NCBI RefSeq assembly: GCF_900105305.1
Contig: NZ_LT629765.1
Location: 1,612,001 to 1,676,000 of the forward strand
DNA from: Corynebacterium timonense
GTDB lineage: Bacteria > Actinomycetota > Actinomycetes > Mycobacteriales > Mycobacteriaceae
Reading direction: 5' to 3'
Length of the DNA: 64,000 bases
Shown here in pieces: positions 63,728 through 64,000 of this stretch. The notes below the pieces were generated by a model. That model worked only from the letters and a program-made list of their open reading frames with translations. It did no database searches and was not told where the DNA came from. The position numbers and the translations under genes are program-made. Position 1 is the stretch's first letter. Each line of letters starts with the position of its first letter.

Positions 63728-64000
63728 CATTCGGAACTGTTTCGTTCTTGGCCTGTACGGGAGTGGGCCGAGATCTCACGCCCACGCGCATCGTAAAACG
63801 CGACCGCGCAGAATACCTCGCTCGTGCCGCTTTCATACCCACAGCCACGAGCGGCCGAGGCCGCCAGTTCCGCCGCCCCCCTCACCCGGACCGGGAAAGG
63901 CAAAAGCGCACAGCACGCACGTTCCTCGAGGTGGCGCGGCCGCGTCGGTGCCTTGCCCAGTTGGCTGGAACGCGAAGCTCCTACAGCGCGCGGACGATGT
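63728..64000 (-). CDS. Possible C-terminal end of a gene entering from the right edge
   Basis: The minus-strand frame ending with TGA at 63728-63730 is open to the window end (about 90 codons) and gives protein-like text such as RHLEERACCALLPFPVRVRG, AAELAASAARGCGYESG and EVFCAVAFYDARGREIS. I do not recognise it. The start is outside the window. The rest of the 63,650-64,000 stretch holds nothing else I can support. Confidence 0.35.

Overview
The window is GC-rich, gene-dense actinobacterial chromosome and almost certainly comes from a Corynebacterium. Supporting evidence is a single-polypeptide type I fatty acid synthase of about 2,980 residues next to acpS and an acyl-CoA carboxylase beta subunit, and the actinobacterial order mtrB-mtrA-tmk-ahcY followed by manA/manB, a WhiB2-type regulator, a mannose-1-phosphate guanylyltransferase, a WbbL-type rhamnosyltransferase and an LCP protein, as I remember it from C. 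glutamicum and mycobacteria. All identifications are from reading motifs; no database search was run.

Layout. 1-4.5 kb: end of the MtrAB two-component system, thymidylate kinase and S-adenosylhomocysteine hydrolase, one minus-strand operon, then a DUF4259 gene. 4.7-7 kb: a proline-rich membrane-anchored protein, a decayed IS481-like transposase, and a coupled pair of unknown genes. 7.2-17 kb: cell-envelope mannose/rhamnose metabolism (manA, a TobH-like gene, manB, manC, wbbL, an LCP ligase) with whiB2. 17-20.5 kb: a trehalose/maltose-type ABC importer without its ATPase. 20.5-24 kb: DUF218, purE, purK, a PH-domain membrane protein and birA. 24-26 kb: flavin reductase, nrdF and nrdI. 26-37.3 kb: acpS, accD and fas. 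37.3-39 kb: a type I restriction relic and an ankyrin-repeat gene pair.

39-57.4 kb is an iron/siderophore uptake island. One FecBCDE-type importer (39-44.8 kb) is decaying: a permease is interrupted by a small IS21-derived element and a duplicated binding-protein gene has an in-frame stop. A second, intact importer (45.6-52 kb) has three binding proteins. Next to it an AraC-type regulator is divergent from two half-size ABC transporters with complementary degenerate nucleotide-binding domains and a siderophore-interacting flavoprotein, an arrangement like ybtA/ybtPQ and IrtAB. Five sites resemble the DtxR/IdeR iron box. 57.4-64 kb is a patchwork: a frameshifted polysaccharide deacetylase, IS256 and IS3 relics around an AT-richer MccF-like peptidase, a truncated restriction-type gene, a PH-domain protein and a DUF222/HNH protein.

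The most striking observation is the ribonucleotide reductase radical subunit at 24,574-25,593. Three of the four carboxylates that bind the dimetal site in class Ib NrdF are replaced by Gln, Ser and Lys, while the radical tyrosine is kept. This is the QSK signature of the metal-free, DOPA-radical class Ie enzymes. The gene overlaps nrdI and is followed by an NAD(P)H:FMN-reductase-type gene that could supply NrdI with electrons; no nrdE is in the window.
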